Positions 1 to 11,599 of a stretch of 64,000 nucleotides of DNA are shown in pieces. The DNA lies in assembly GCA_015680685.1 (NCBI GenBank), contig MNCI01010461.1, positions 33,786 through 97,785 on the forward strand, written 5' to 3'. A program made the translations under genes and the position numbers. Within the stretch, counting starts at the first letter, position 1. Each line of letters begins with the position of its first letter. The notes below the pieces were generated by a model. It saw only the letters and a list, made by a program, of their open reading frames with translations, did not search any database and was not told the DNA's origin. The stretch comes from Gnetum montanum. Lineage: Eukaryota > Streptophyta > Gnetopsida > Gnetales > Gnetaceae.

Positions 1-353
1 CTTCTTCTTCTTCTTCTTCTTGACTTCCCTATTGTGTGCATGGGCACTATATATATAGGCTTGGGAGCAACTACTCTAATAATTACAAAAACTACCACTC
101 TAATTTTAGAGAAACTGCCCCTCTAATTTTAAAGAAACTGCCACTCTAATAATTAGAATAACTGTTCTAATAATAACCACTCTAATAATTAGAGTAACCA
201 CCCTAATAATAACCACTCTAATTATTAGAGTAACCACTCTAATAATAACCACTCTAATTATTAGAGTAACCACCCTAATAATTACCACTCTAGTTATTAG
301 AGTAATTGCTCTAATAATTACCACTCTAATTATTAGAGTAACCACTCTCATCA
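1..353 (-). repeat. U3 portion of a minus-strand LTR, cut by the window edge
   Basis: Read on the minus strand this begins TGATGAGAGTGG at 353, the same TGATGA start as the other LTRs here, and reaches a TATA box (CCTATATATATAG, about 47-60) in the position where element A has CCTATAAATA. A (CTT)n run fills 1-21. Between LTR start and TATA box lies an AT-rich tandem repeat. The bases after 353 do not look like a polypurine tract, so 354 onward is the insertion target; this is therefore the 5' LTR of an element lying to the left, or a solo LTR. The target is the integrase end of element D. Confidence 0.6.
84..350. repeat. 36-bp AT-rich tandem repeat with palindromic unit
   Basis: Degenerate tandem copies of a unit of about 36 bp made of two half-units that each start CCACTCTAAT. 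One half-unit contains the perfect palindrome CTCTAATTATTAGAG apart from its central base, and neighbouring copies can pair with each other. It occupies the LTR U3 just upstream of the TATA box. It has no coding potential: the open frame across it only translates the repeat. Confidence 0.8.
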
Positions 354-385
354 AGTAGCTTTATCATCTAACAAGTTATCATCTA

Positions 386-570
386 ATTTTAACCAGGAAA
401 TAAGGTTCTCTACTAGAACCCCACACACGTACCTCAACAAACTAAGTTTCAAATGTTGTGGAAAGGACCTTACATCATTTATGAAACTTTTCCTTCTAGG
501 GTCATGATGATTTATAAACCTAGGAGCCCAAATAAAAAACTAATGGTTAATATCCAACAAATTAAACCTT
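386..570 (+). pseudogene. Integrase C-terminal fragment of element D
   Basis: A short frame gives GNKVLY, a stop, NPTHVPQQTKF, then LWKGPYIIYETFPS. This aligns with the integrase end of element A (GDKVMYWKPSHVSQSTK, then LWEGPYIVSKTFPS near 36231). The fragment corresponds to the part of integrase after the catalytic core. The rest of integrase is missing because another LTR begins immediately to the left. Not functional. Confidence 0.65.
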
Positions 571-2732
571 TCCATGCGCATACACCAGCTAACACAACAA
601 ACATTTCATCAGATGGACAACCATGCTCCATATTTTGGATCTCCTCCTTTCAACTTAGTCATGGGGGAGATGGCCACTCATGCTAATCATACAAGTGGCT
701 CCTCAGTTTTTCAACTTTTTTATTTTACAACTTTTTGTTTTACACATTCTTTATTTTACATCTTTTTGTTTTAATGTTATTAATCTTTTCTAATTTTTGT
801 TTTACACCATCATTAGTACATTTGCTATTTCTTGAATATTTTACACTTTCTTTTATATTTTCTTTTATTTGGTGTGATTTTCTAACTTTTTGTTAATAAG
901 TGCTAGGTAAATGGATAATGTGTTACTTGATTGTGGTATGTATTACTTTTCTTATTTGATTGTTGGTGTCTAGTTTCTGACTTTGAATTTTGTTACGGAT
1001 GATTAGGACATGGTTTCTTTTTCATGTAATAGCCAATGAGTCCACACATCCACCCGTACAAAAACTCTATGATTTTCCTTGTTTTGGAAACGTGCAGTCC
1101 CTTTTTCATTATAAAACTTTAATAAATTTGTGACTTTAGTAGTTTCCAAACTTGGGAAGGATTCCAAGATTTGAATAGGGTGTGGCTTCAAGGGGATATG
1201 GTATTCTTTGTGCTTTTTTGTTTTCCTAGGTGCATGTGTATTTTCATGGACTTCTTACCATTCCATGTCATCCAATAATAGGATGTTGAATAAGTTCTTG
1301 CATGGTGTGGTTCTCATCAACGAAAAAAAAGTGATGAGAATTCAAAGCACATCCCTTGGACAAAATAAATGCATACATCCTTGTATAGTGTGGTTCTCAT
1401 CAAGAAAAGAAAAAAAAGAATCTAAGAATTCAAAGCACACCCCTCGGACAAAATAAATGTATGTGTCCTTGCATGGTGTGGTTCCCATTTCAAAACTAAT
1501 AATAGGAATTCAAAGCACATCTCTTAGACAAAATAAATGGGCTACAAGCACTAGTTATGGGACTAGTCCCCTCTAACTAAGGCCCTTCCTCACTTTCTAC
1601 TTCTTCTCTAATAAGGAACAGTGGTTGTTCTATGGGAGCACTCTTGTGTCTTAGGGGATGGACTGGTCTTAGAATGACAATGCGAAGTCACTGAACATGG
1701 TTGGTTTTGATTTGGACTAAGGATGGATCCTATCAAGTTATTTAACCACAAAATCCACAAGGAACTTCATGTGATCATAATTAGGAACTTCATTCCACTC
1801 TCTCTCTCATCCATCTATGCTTTACATGTCTCACCTCACTATCGATTTCATGTTTTGGTTTGATGTCCTAGTTTGATGTGTAAAAATTCTTAGTTTCTTA
1901 TGGGCTTTTGTACTTAACCTTCTATAACCATTAATCATCCATGGAGCTCACAGACTCTTTCGTTTGAAGTTATGCAAGGGCCTAAGAGGCCTATGCCTAC
2001 TTTGGGGAGGACACACTTGCATATCTTTTGGTTAGGTTAGTTAAGTTCTTTACCCTTAGAAATTTTTGCAATCAAATTCTCTTTTGTTTACCCCATGAAT
2101 GACATCCAATTATACACATCTTTCCAACAATTTTCAGTGAATTCATCTTTTTATTATTGAGAACTCATATACCCTCTTCAAATATTTCCTTGTGTTGAGC
2201 TTTTTCCAAATTTAATGGATCGCTCATCTAATTTACCTTATTTGTTGACCTTCCTACTAACACTACTAAATAAACCAATATACCACAATCACAAATTAGC
2301 CAAGTGTAACCATCGATGAGACAAGGCATTTAACTACTATGTGTTACACATTGCATACCAATTCATGATTTTGTTATGATTGCAGTGGGAAGCATGGAGT
2401 AGAAGTGGGACTATCTTCATCGAGGATGTAGCAATACCACATGATCAGGACTATTCATGATCGTTGGATCTCTTTTCTCTCTCTCATTCTTCTACTGCCA
2501 AGAGGTGTTGGATGTCAGTGTTATCTAGGGTGTTCACTTCTCTTATCATGAATACCCCATGTTGTAAAAATTGTACTTCCATATACTTGGGCACTCAAAG
2601 TTTGTCTGTTTCATCTAAGTCAATTTGTAATGACAGTCAATAATCCCATACCTACATAATATATTATGTCATAAAGAACTTGTTGCTTCTTTTCTACACT
2701 CGAGGAAGAGTTTTCATTTAGTCGTCAGGGTA
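571..2732 (+). other. Non-coding region between integrase and 3' LTR of element D
   Basis: No frame of note. The sequence parallels 36400-38200 in element A: GTCATGGGGGAGATGG near 657, a T-rich stretch, a block of tandem repeats at 1295-1545, TAGTTATGGGAC near 1552, and GGGGAGGAC near 2003. The last 12 bases before the LTR are the polypurine-like primer site. The order is the same as in A, but the long frame of A is missing. Confidence 0.6.
1295..1545 (+). repeat. Three tandem copies of an ~85-bp unit
   Basis: Copies start near 1301, 1384 and 1472. Each has the order CATGGTGTGGTTC, an A-rich stretch, then AATTCAAAGCACA(T/C)(C/A)(C/T)CT and an ACAAAATAAATG tail. Element A has two longer copies in the same place (37005-37195), and element C has related sequence on the minus strand near 10780-10910. 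The repeat is therefore a family trait. Confidence 0.75.
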
Positions 2733-3591
2733 TGATGAATTGCATTTTATGTCTACTCTGACATCGGGTATGTAACATTGAAAACACGATGTCATGTACG
2801 TGATGTTGAGGTCTTGATGTAACGTCACGTACGTGACGTCAGAGTATATACTCTAGGCCTATAAATACTACACCTAGGCTCTAGTTTTCACAATCAGTTT
2901 TTGGTCATTTTCTAATTGAAGTAGCAAAGCTTTTGCCATTTCTTTCTTTCAGAGTTAGAATATTTTCTGAGTGCCCATAGAAGGAGTCTAAGTATTTATG
3001 GTTCTTTATTCAAGCACTGATGTACCTAAGTGCAGTAGTGTAATGAGAATAAAATGAACTCTTTTGACAATCCTTGTAGTACTAAGAATATATTAATATT
3101 TTCTTTAATGCATTTTACTTTCTTACTCTTTACTTTAATGCATTTGAATTAAGCAATTTATTTCTAGTTGTTAATGAACATGAACATGACCACTTCGAGC
3201 ATTCATATAATACTTGGTAACCCAGCAACGCTTAACATTTGGTAACCCAGCAGTGTTATATGTGTTCAAGAAAGTGGGACAGTTACTTGTGTTAGGCTAG
3301 ATAGGCAGTAAACAAGTTAGATTTTAAATTGCTCTACTCTTCATTCTTGTTGTAGGCCATCAAATCTATAAAATATAAAGGAAGAAAAATCATATACCTC
3401 AATTACACTTAAACCATACCCTTGAACCTCACAAGTGTAGTTGGGAAGACAACGAACATTCTCAACGTCCATTGCACTTCCTAGAAGAGCGAGTGCATGA
3501 GATAACTATAGGTCCATGGAATTCAACGAGATTGCACGTAATGCCTTAGTGATCTATATGGTTGGGCATAGGGATACCTAGTCTCTCATTA
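2733..3591 (+). repeat. 3' LTR of element D
   Basis: Starts TGATGAATTGC right after a purine tract and ends CTCATTA (a decayed CTCATCA). It contains an 18-bp perfect palindrome of ACGT cores (ACGTCACGTACGTGACGT, 2822-2839), a TATA box (CCTATAAATAC, about 2859), the conserved TTTATTCAAGC block near 3005, and a poly(A) signal AATAAAATGAACT near 3048. GGTAACCCAGCA occurs twice near 3215-3250. The following bases (GTATC) are not a primer binding site, so this is a 3' LTR. Confidence 0.75.
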
Positions 3592-3837
3592 GTATCTTTC
3601 ATCATTCACCCTAACATCTACAAAATTTGAAAGAGAACTCATCCATGGAATTCATCATAGTTTTATAGTTGGATGTTAACCTAACACTAATCCTCTTCCT
3701 TTCATAATTGATCTTTAAGATCAATAATGATAGAGTTGGATCCAATACTATTTGACATTGTAATCTCTAATACATATAGTCAATTTAATACTTTTGCAAA
3801 ACTTACATAGAACATAAAAAAAAGATCTTCACCAGGA

Positions 3838-3950
3838 GCCAAGGTACTCATCCTGCTAGGCAAGGTCCTGGAAGGGTTGGTAGATGAGCAAAGGCCTTGA
3901 ACCTAGGTCTTTAACTTGAGAAATGAGCACCTTACGATCACTCCAAACAA
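3838..3950 (-). mobile_element. SINE family 2, partial copy
   Basis: Shares several blocks with 61290-61430: GGAAGGGTTG(G/A)T, the strings TTGAGAAA and AAGCACCTTAC or GAGCACCTTAC, and CACTCCAAA or TACTCCAAA. On the minus strand it resembles a pol III promoter, with an A-box-like GATCGTAAGGTGC followed by a B-box-like AGGTTCAAGGCC. That suggests a tRNA-derived SINE. Target duplications were not identified. Confidence 0.5.
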
Positions 3951-4742
3951 CAATCCCCTTACATAGAACGTTAAAGTGCCTTAAATATGACTTGAATAAG
4001 CAATCATTTGCATAGAAATACTTGTCAAGTAACAAGATAATCAAATGATCCATTTGTCCATCCAATTTATAATAATTTTCATTTTTTTAAATGGAACTTA
4101 AATTATAAAATCTAGAAGCTCATAAGCTTGGTGCTCAAGGAATTAACTTTTCAAAGGTTAGAAGCATGCCCCTCACACACAACAACACCACCCTCATTGC
4201 CCATTGCCCACAATACACCCTCCTCCCCACACCTTCCCTCCCCCACCCCCAACCCTAAGGTGCCCCCCACACTTGAGATATCATTTTATTCCTCTATATT
4301 TCTTCTAAAGTATTATATTGACTATATGTCTTAGAATGTACTTATAATCATTCTTTTGGATTTTGACATCCCCATTTCCAACTCGTATAATTATAATTTG
4401 AGAAAACCAATGTACTAAACTCAATATATTTGCTTTGTTCTTTTTGGCTACTAACAAGGAAGCCTTTAGTAATAAGTAAACACACATGAGGACACTTATA
4501 AACAAGACCAAAGCCTAATCCTTTTTCTACCCCAAAGGGGTTTTTTTTTAGGATTAATTATAAGGATGAAAACCTACACTGGCATCTCCAAAACTGTTGG
4601 CCCATTCATTTCCATTATTTTTGAAGTCTTTTTTTTTTCTTTTTGGTTATTGTTGGGATATGTTGATGTACTCGATTTTTATTTATTGTTGGGATATGTT
4701 TAACATTTCATCGCATGTACCCTGCAACATGGACAACCCACA

Positions 4743-4764
4743 CCCCCCCCCCCCCCCCCCCCCC
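4743..4764 (+). repeat. Uninterrupted run of 22 C
   Basis: A pure C22 run after CAACCCACA. The minus strand is G22, which can form G-quadruplexes. Homopolymers of this length are often misassembled, so the true length may differ. Confidence 0.9.
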
Positions 4765-5419
4765 AATGCTGATTTTTTTTTCTTATTTTGAGGTAAGGCA
4801 ACTTGGGGCTGGTAGCACCATCCTAATGTTTAGTTATAAATAAAAAAATGAATAACAATATTTAAAAAAATTTCAAAATACATAGATCATATAAGAGACA
4901 ATTTAAAGAACAAGCCTAATGGCTTTTGGAATGCCTTTTCAAGTTTTCATCCTTATAACAAATATTGAAAAACCTTCCTCTAAGATAGGAAAAGGATCAA
5001 GCCTTGCCCTTATTCAAATGCATCCTCACAAGTTTTCACTTCTTACCAAGGGTTTCTTGTAAAGAGAAGGAGAAAACCCTTTCCAAACATAAAAAAACAT
5101 ATCAATCAAAATAAAGAACAACTAGTAACAAAAGCTAAAAGCTTCTCATCCTTGAGCTTCCAAAATAAAATGAAATTAATACTATAAAAAACAAATTAAT
5201 TTTTTAGCTTTTAATGGTAGTTTTTTGAATTTATTATTATTATGGTAAAAGTTGTAGCTAAAAAGCAACATCTTTGAGAAAATGGTATTTAACTCCTAAA
5301 GAGAGGACATAATTATACTCTTATAAAATTGATATTTTTTCCAAGTCTAGAATGCCAACAAGTTTGGAACTTGTCTCAACACCTCTAAATCATCTCATAC
5401 AGTAAGTTTGTAGCATTTC

Positions 5420-6600
5420 ACAGGTTTAAGGACCTCTTAACACTAAAAAATCATCATTTTGACTCATTCCAATATTAGTATTGACCTTTTTGGAATTAGA
5501 ATTTTTGGCTGAAAATTTATCAAAAATTTTTCTAACTCTGGAACCAATGTTGATGATGACACTAGCATCAGCATCAACATCACCACCGATGAGACATGCA
5601 TCAATAGCATTTTGTAACATCAACAAGTCTTTGGCATTCCTTGTGTCTAACTTAGTAGCTTTCAACATAATCTTGAGGTCAAATGGAATTCTTGGAAACT
5701 GAAAAATCTAATTTAGGTGAAGTTGCCAAAAATTTCACTAACTATGAGTATCACAATTCTTGAAATTCATAAAATGGCATCATTAATCCTCATAATCAGC
5801 ATTTCAGCCCATCCTAGGCTTCTTACATCCCTTGGCATTCCCTTAAACATCAATTTGGCTCATTTTTATGGCAATTCAGATGTCTTAGAAGTTTTTGGAT
5901 CAGATTTGGAAAAGTCAGAAAAAATTTTCTAAGTTTTTAGCTAACGCTAACACTAGCATAACATTAACACTTTCAGTGTTGTCAACATCCAAATACAATG
6001 ACCAATCTCAACATTTGACATCTTCTTCTAGCATTGTAGACTCCTCGATGTTATTTCGACATTAATTCAAAGGTAAACCAAGGTCTCAAAGGCTTAAAAT
6101 TCCAACTTAGTCAAAATATCAACAATTTGGTTAAGTATGGCTGATGTCGACAATGATGAAAGTGTCAACACTTTCGATGTTAGTGTCATCCAATCACCAA
6201 CATTTAAGTCTAGTATTCAACACCTTCTCTTGATCTCCCAACTTCCTCAGCATCATTCAACATCAACTAGGATGTCAAATGAAGTCTCATAAGTCCATTG
6301 ACAAAACTTTGATAAATTTGTCAAAATTGAACCAAGTGTTGGTGACATCAACGTCAACCTCAACATCATCTTAATAGGTCATTGTGCTTACAAAGTAAAA
6401 ACATCAAACTTGCTATTTTTGAACTTCATACCAACTTTGAATAAACTACACTTCAACTCCACATTTGACTTTACTAATCCTAAATTAAAATTAGCAACTT
6501 TTGGCCTATAAATATGAGCTTTAAACATAAATTTATGTTCAATTTCTTGAGATTTGAAAGTACTTGTTAGATTTCAAAAGATTAAGAGCACAAGTACTTA
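5420..6600. other. Tract rich in TCAACATC/GATGTT words, possibly part of an LTR
   Basis: Words such as CAACATC, AGCATC, GATGTT and GTCAAC recur through this stretch, followed by a TATA-like GGCCTATAAATATGAGC near 6504. The arrangement (repetitive block, TATA box, then decayed gag at 7480-8290) resembles a 5' LTR and leader, but I found neither terminal TG/CA with duplicated flanks nor a primer binding site. The frames around 5426-5932 mostly translate these repeats. Confidence 0.25.
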
Positions 6601-7479
6601 CCACCATCGTAGCACCCACATGCTCGATGGCCATCTTTGACACCTTCAATGTTAATTCCAAAGACAGAATTTTCAGGCCTCCATAACACTTTTCTAAGTT
6701 AGAATTTTTCTAGCTCCAGCATTAGTGATAGGACCCTTAGTCGAAATGGTCCTATTTTTATCCAAAATTGACTCTAGATTGCACCTACATCTTCTTCATC
6801 TATATTTTAATCCTTAAAAGGTTTAATTCCACTATTTGAATCCATGCTTTGCTTAAGATTTGAGCTTCTTTTATCAGTTTTACTATACTTACATTTTTCA
6901 CCTTTTTGCTTCATAGGAGGCAAATATTTTGTTACTCAGTAATAAAGCATTTTTATTATTTGGAAAAGGATCCAAGACCTTTTTTTCATATCATAGCAGC
7001 TCATTTTCATTATTTTATGCTCATGTATTCATATTCCATACTTAGAATATATTCTATCTCCTACATTGCATTCTCACTTAGTTAAATTTTTAGCATTTTA
7101 CACTTTGTTATTTTTTCAACATAAAAACCCTATTATTTGGAAAGGAACCTAAAACCTTTTTCCCCATATTATAGTCTTGATATTTTAATATTCATGTTTT
7201 ATCCTTAGTTTTTATTCTACTGCTCATAATCTATTCCATACTTAATCATTTTTTCAATGATTTATACTTAGCCATATTTAGCATTAAAACCTTGTTGTTT
7301 CATTATTCCCCTATCATCTCTTATTCATGTGTGATAGGCTAAGTTTGTATTTGATTAAAGGTTTTATGTTCCTTTGTTTCATAATCATTGATATATCAAG
7401 GATTATATTAATCCAAAGACCATTTACAATTGCATGTTAAGTATCCTTTTGGGAGTGTGAAGAACATTTCTGCAAGAAC

Positions 7480-8290
7480 AATAAGGTTGGACTAGGTAGT
7501 TCCAAAATACCAAGTGCAAGAGCTAAAGATATATGAAGAGAGGGATGACATAATCATTGATACTTTTCTCTTTGAAAAGAAGGAGTTATTAGAGATTCAA
7601 AAAATTGTTAAGATGGAAAATGTTCATATTGATACATAGTTCTTAAGTATAATAGCAAAGACTTGATGGTTGGAGATTCTATAAAATGAGAGGGCTAGAA
7701 TAGCTGGAAAATCTACATAGATTGAGAAAGTTTAAAAAGGTGATTACTGAAAAAAATTTTATAGGAACTTCAAATGATTTAGCCTAGGCAAAGTTAAATG
7801 ATATTCAATATATATTAGAACCAAAGGATGATATTCAAAAGTACCAACATTTCATATTTCAAGTCTCAAACATAAATGAAGCAACTAAATATCAACTCTT
7901 TCTATAAAACCTTCAATCATGGATTTAATGAGAGCTAAAAACTTAGAAAGTTATGAGGTTTAGCGAGGCAATCAAGGTGATAGTTGATTTTAAGATGGAG
8001 AATATAGAAAATAAGAGAGTGGGTAATCACAAAAGAAAAATTTTGGGGAAGGATTTCAAGATAGAGATTTTGGAGCCTTCAAGGTTTTGCATGTTAATAA
8101 TCCATCAACCACTCAATCCTTTCACTTAGAAGATGAGAAATATTGGGCTTCTAATCAATTGATAACCTTATAGAAAAACACGTATGTTATGGAGGATTAC
8201 CTCATAATACTCATAAACATTCTATGAAATGTTTTATTTCAAAGGGAAATCACTTAGCTAAAAATTGTCCTCATCTTCACTTGAATAAGT
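7480..8290 (+). pseudogene. Decayed retrotransposon gag
   Basis: Broken frames give fragments typical of a plant retrotransposon gag: SIMDLMRAKNLESYEV near 7917, then SKGNHLAKNCPHLHL near 8240, which resembles a CCHC zinc knuckle that has lost one cysteine. It is interrupted by many stops and frameshifts. The family (copia or gypsy) cannot be decided. It lies immediately left of element C and is on the opposite strand. Confidence 0.4.
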
Positions 8291-8383
8291 AATGGTGGAA
8301 AATATCTAAATAAGGACTAAAGGTTAAATGCATTATAATATGAACTTGGTAATCAATTGTAAATAACATATGAGAATGATTAG

Positions 8384-9323
8384 CAATAAGCAGTGGGCAC
8401 CCCCTATGTCTAGCTATATGAATTACAACTGTTCACGCGCAACCCAATCGAATTCTGTGGATGGAACTAGTTTAGCTTCTAGATTGTTTACCAATGATCA
8501 TAGTTTGCTATCTTCCCCTTTGGACTAGTGGTAACTGTGTCACGTATGGTTAGGTCCAAAGTGAGGCATATGACTATTGATGTTATTTAAGGTTTATGCT
8601 ACTCCTAACGATAATAGAAAAATTAATTATTTAATCTAATTAACAATGGAAGGTAATGTCTAAACTAGCCTACAAGCGATAAGTATCCATTCCTAGCTTG
8701 TCGTACACATCTTGAATCCACGTATCCACTATTGGGATTACCAAGCGCTATGCTATTGGGCGAACTAAGCACTAACGTTGTTGGGATTACCAATTGAATG
8801 TGTGTTTATGCTCAAAATTGGTCAGGCTCATTAGCCAATTAATTAATGTGTGTGAAAATGTAAATATTAACTAAGTACATGTAAAGTAAAATTGTCTGAA
8901 AAGTAAATTTAAACTAAGTCAAAGTGCTGCAATAAATATGAATCAATCTTGATCTTATTGCCATTCATGGAATGTGTCTAGGTACATTGCCAATAAAATA
9001 AGACATCATTTAACTAACTCAAATCCAAACTGTAGGCACTTATTGACTGCAAGGATTCAACTACTTTATTGACAAAAGAATACCAAATACACAATGGGGG
9101 CACACGTATTTATAGGCAAAAACACACACTACATCAACGAGGCTACATCGATGCATACCCGTCAATGTAGCTATGATATCGCATCTATGACATCGCAAAT
9201 GCAATGTAGCATCTACAATGTAGCAACTAACTAAGACACATCATCAAGGATGCTACAACACAAACGTGATGCAGTATCTACGACATAGAATCTACAATAT
9301 CTTAGCCAATTGATACTTCATCA
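8384..9323 (-). repeat. 3' LTR of element C
   Basis: On the minus strand it begins TGATGAAGTATCA at 9323, directly after a polypurine tract (GTCGTGGGGGTA). Its end at 8384 is a decayed CA. The terminal 18 bases match the other C LTR apart from transitions. Differences from the 5' LTR are numerous, and this copy lacks part of the repeat block found at 51400-51600. Confidence 0.8.
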
Positions 9324-11480
9324 TACCCCCACGACTGACTAAAAACTTATCTTTGAGTTAACAGAATAGGACTGAGGTTTCTTTACAAAAAATTGGGAAA
9401 GTATAGGATTATTAACTAACACTAAATACTACATTACAAAATTTATTTGAGTGGATGCATACAAAATGACAAAATGACAAAAATATTGAATAGACATTAA
9501 AGATTACAAAATTTGTAGAGGTCTTTAAAAATTTGTTGTGGGAAACTTCCAACCTTAATGTTATGTTGATGCTTTTTTTTATGCAAAGCATTCTTAAAGG
9601 ATGAACTAATATTTCTTTTCATCATCCCCAGGATCTACCAATCATGTGATGCTTGAGCTATTATCCTATATGTGCTATTATTTTTCCATGGCATATCCTC
9701 CGCTGTTTGCCTCTTGGCTTTGTTTTCATGCATGGCAAAAGACCTTTCATCTTAGGAATTCCTTTTAGCATCACCTACGATCACCAAAGGATTACCATTA
9801 GTTTTGGTAAATTTTCCTTAATAATTAACCTTTTTCATATCTTAGTTAGCTTAGCTCAAAAGATGTTAGTGTTTTACACACAAGGTGATGATAGCGTACT
9901 ATTCCCAAGGCTATGAGGTAACTAAAATCATCAAGATTTTTGCATTATTTTGATCAATTACTATTAGTTGCCATAATGCTCAAAAATAGGATGTTAGGAA
10001 AAAATTTTAAAATTTTCAAAGTGAACATCCCTAGGCCTCATGACTAATAAGCGTAACTCCAAAAGCACACAAGTTTTTGAATAATTGAAATCAAAGATTT
10101 AATACAAAAGATGGCCATGAAATTTTTTGGAAGTTGAAGGCTATTGAGATAGAAAAGTAGGAAAAATTAATTAAAATTGATGAAAAGTAGTCCCAAAAGC
10201 ATGCATAAATTTAGAGAAACTATCAATGATGGTCTAGAAGATGTGAAGGTTAGTTCAAAGCCATGACCAACAAAAGTTATCCAAGTGGGTCCTCCCCAAA
10301 GCAAGCTCTTACCATAATGCCCTTACATAACCACTTCTATAAATGTCTGTGGGCACCCAAGAAGTTAAATGTAGATCATGTTTTTATTTCAAAAAACACA
10401 CAACTGCCTCAGTTTGGATGCTACACTATACTACACAAAACCAAAGGCTCATAATTATATTCCATAGTGAGGTGAATAATGGGATGAGAATGGATTATAG
10501 AGATAGGGATGTAAGGTACTTAACCATGTCTACAATAAGTTCTTGTGGCAAATGTGGTTAAAATGATCTACATACCTATCTATCCAAGTTTCAAACCAAG
10601 TCCATACCAAAACAATGACCTTGCATTCATGTATTCCTTCTTGCCAACCATCATGAGTCCACAACCACACCAATGAACAATCATCACTCCAAAAAGAGAA
10701 GAAAAGAGAAGAAGGAAAGAAGGGCCTTAGTTAGAGAGGCACCTTCAAGCATGGGTAACATGTCTTTCCAGCCCCATAATCAGTGCTTTAGCTTGTTATT
10801 GTGTCTAAGGGATGTGCTTTGAATTTCCATTATTGTTTGTTTTTTTTTCTTTTTTTTTGTATTTTATATTTTTTGAAATGGGAAACACACCATGCAAAGA
10901 CATAGCTTCCTACTTATTGGTCAATGAAGGAGTGATGATATGTTCCATGAGGAGTCATAAACCATATAAAGAAAGTCAAGAAGAGAACCCAACAAATTCC
11001 CTCGAGGTCACATCCTTTGCCATTCCCACTTGGTCGTTTTTTCTTTCTTCAAGATACAATGATCATTCATTAATTTTAGTTTCATGAAAGAAGAACCAAA
11101 TTGTTTTCATGACAAAGACCTTCTATTCAAAGAACTAGAGGGATAGATGAGGTGGTCTCATTGCTTTACACAATTACTTACCCAGTCATCTTGATAGCAT
11201 AGCACAAAAACCCAACACATAGCATTGACTTCTACATCATGACTTCGTAATATTATTAATGAAAACATAAAAGACATTCATAAACGTAAAGAAAAAGACT
11301 TAAGAAAAAAGAAAATTATAAAGAAAAGAGAAGAAAAATATTAAGAAATGGAAAACATATTAAGAATCATAAAATGTTAAAAGAAGTGGGAAAATGATAA
11401 AGAATTGTAAAACAAAAAAGTGAAAAGCACTTATTAGTTCTTGAATAAAGATGGGGCATCTCCCCCATGACTAAGCTTAA
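9324..11480 (-). other. Non-coding 3' region of element C
   Basis: Starts (minus strand) with GTCATGGGGGAGATG near 11466, then a T-rich stretch, a CATGGTGTGTTTCCC/AATTCAAAGCACATC repeat near 10900-10815, a GGCCCTTCTTTCC block near 10705, and GGGGAGGACCCAC near 10300. The order matches the post-integrase regions of A and D. The polypurine tract GTCGTGGGGGTA is at 9324-9335. I see no coding sequence; the open frames on either strand have no recognisable motifs. Confidence 0.6.
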
Positions 11481-11599
11481 AGGTAGGAGCTAATAAGTGG
11501 ATTGGTTGGTTTCATGTATCTTTTAAATGGTTTTACACTCTTATTTCCAAGCCACTAGGTGTCTTCTGGTTTAGTGGCTACTATGTAGAATAGTTTTTG

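Larger units (their letters stand above)
354..3591 (+). mobile_element. Element D: 3' part of an Athila-like Ty3/gypsy retrotransposon
   Basis: Contains, in order, the C-terminal end of integrase, a long non-coding stretch closely related to the one after integrase in element A (36331-37900), a polypurine-like tract (GTCGTCAGGGTA, 2721-2732) and a complete 3' LTR. Its left side is cut at 354 by the LTR at 1-353. Compared with A it lacks the 950-codon frame after integrase, yet keeps a GATTGCAG acceptor-like motif near 2380 and the sequence just before the 3' LTR, so the frame was probably lost by deletion. The target duplication cannot be tested because the 5' end is absent. Confidence 0.7.
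3592..7479. other. Intergenic AT-rich DNA, no recognisable gene
   Basis: Apart from the SINE at 3838-3950, the poly(C) run at 4743 and the repeat-word tract at 5420-6600 (listed separately), I see no gene. The short frames here have no recognisable motifs and are chance openings. Two similar short segments, ATTATTTGGAAA with AAGACCTTTTT or AAAACCTTTTT, occur near 6955 and 7131. Confidence 0.5.

Noticed and set aside
4128-4334. Proline-rich small protein
   Set aside because: Low-complexity CCCTCC-type sequence with no homologue pattern or promoter evidence.
5426-5932. Protein-coding gene from three 71-80 codon frames
   Set aside because: Both strands are open because of GATGTT/CAACATC repeats; no motif or start context supports a gene.
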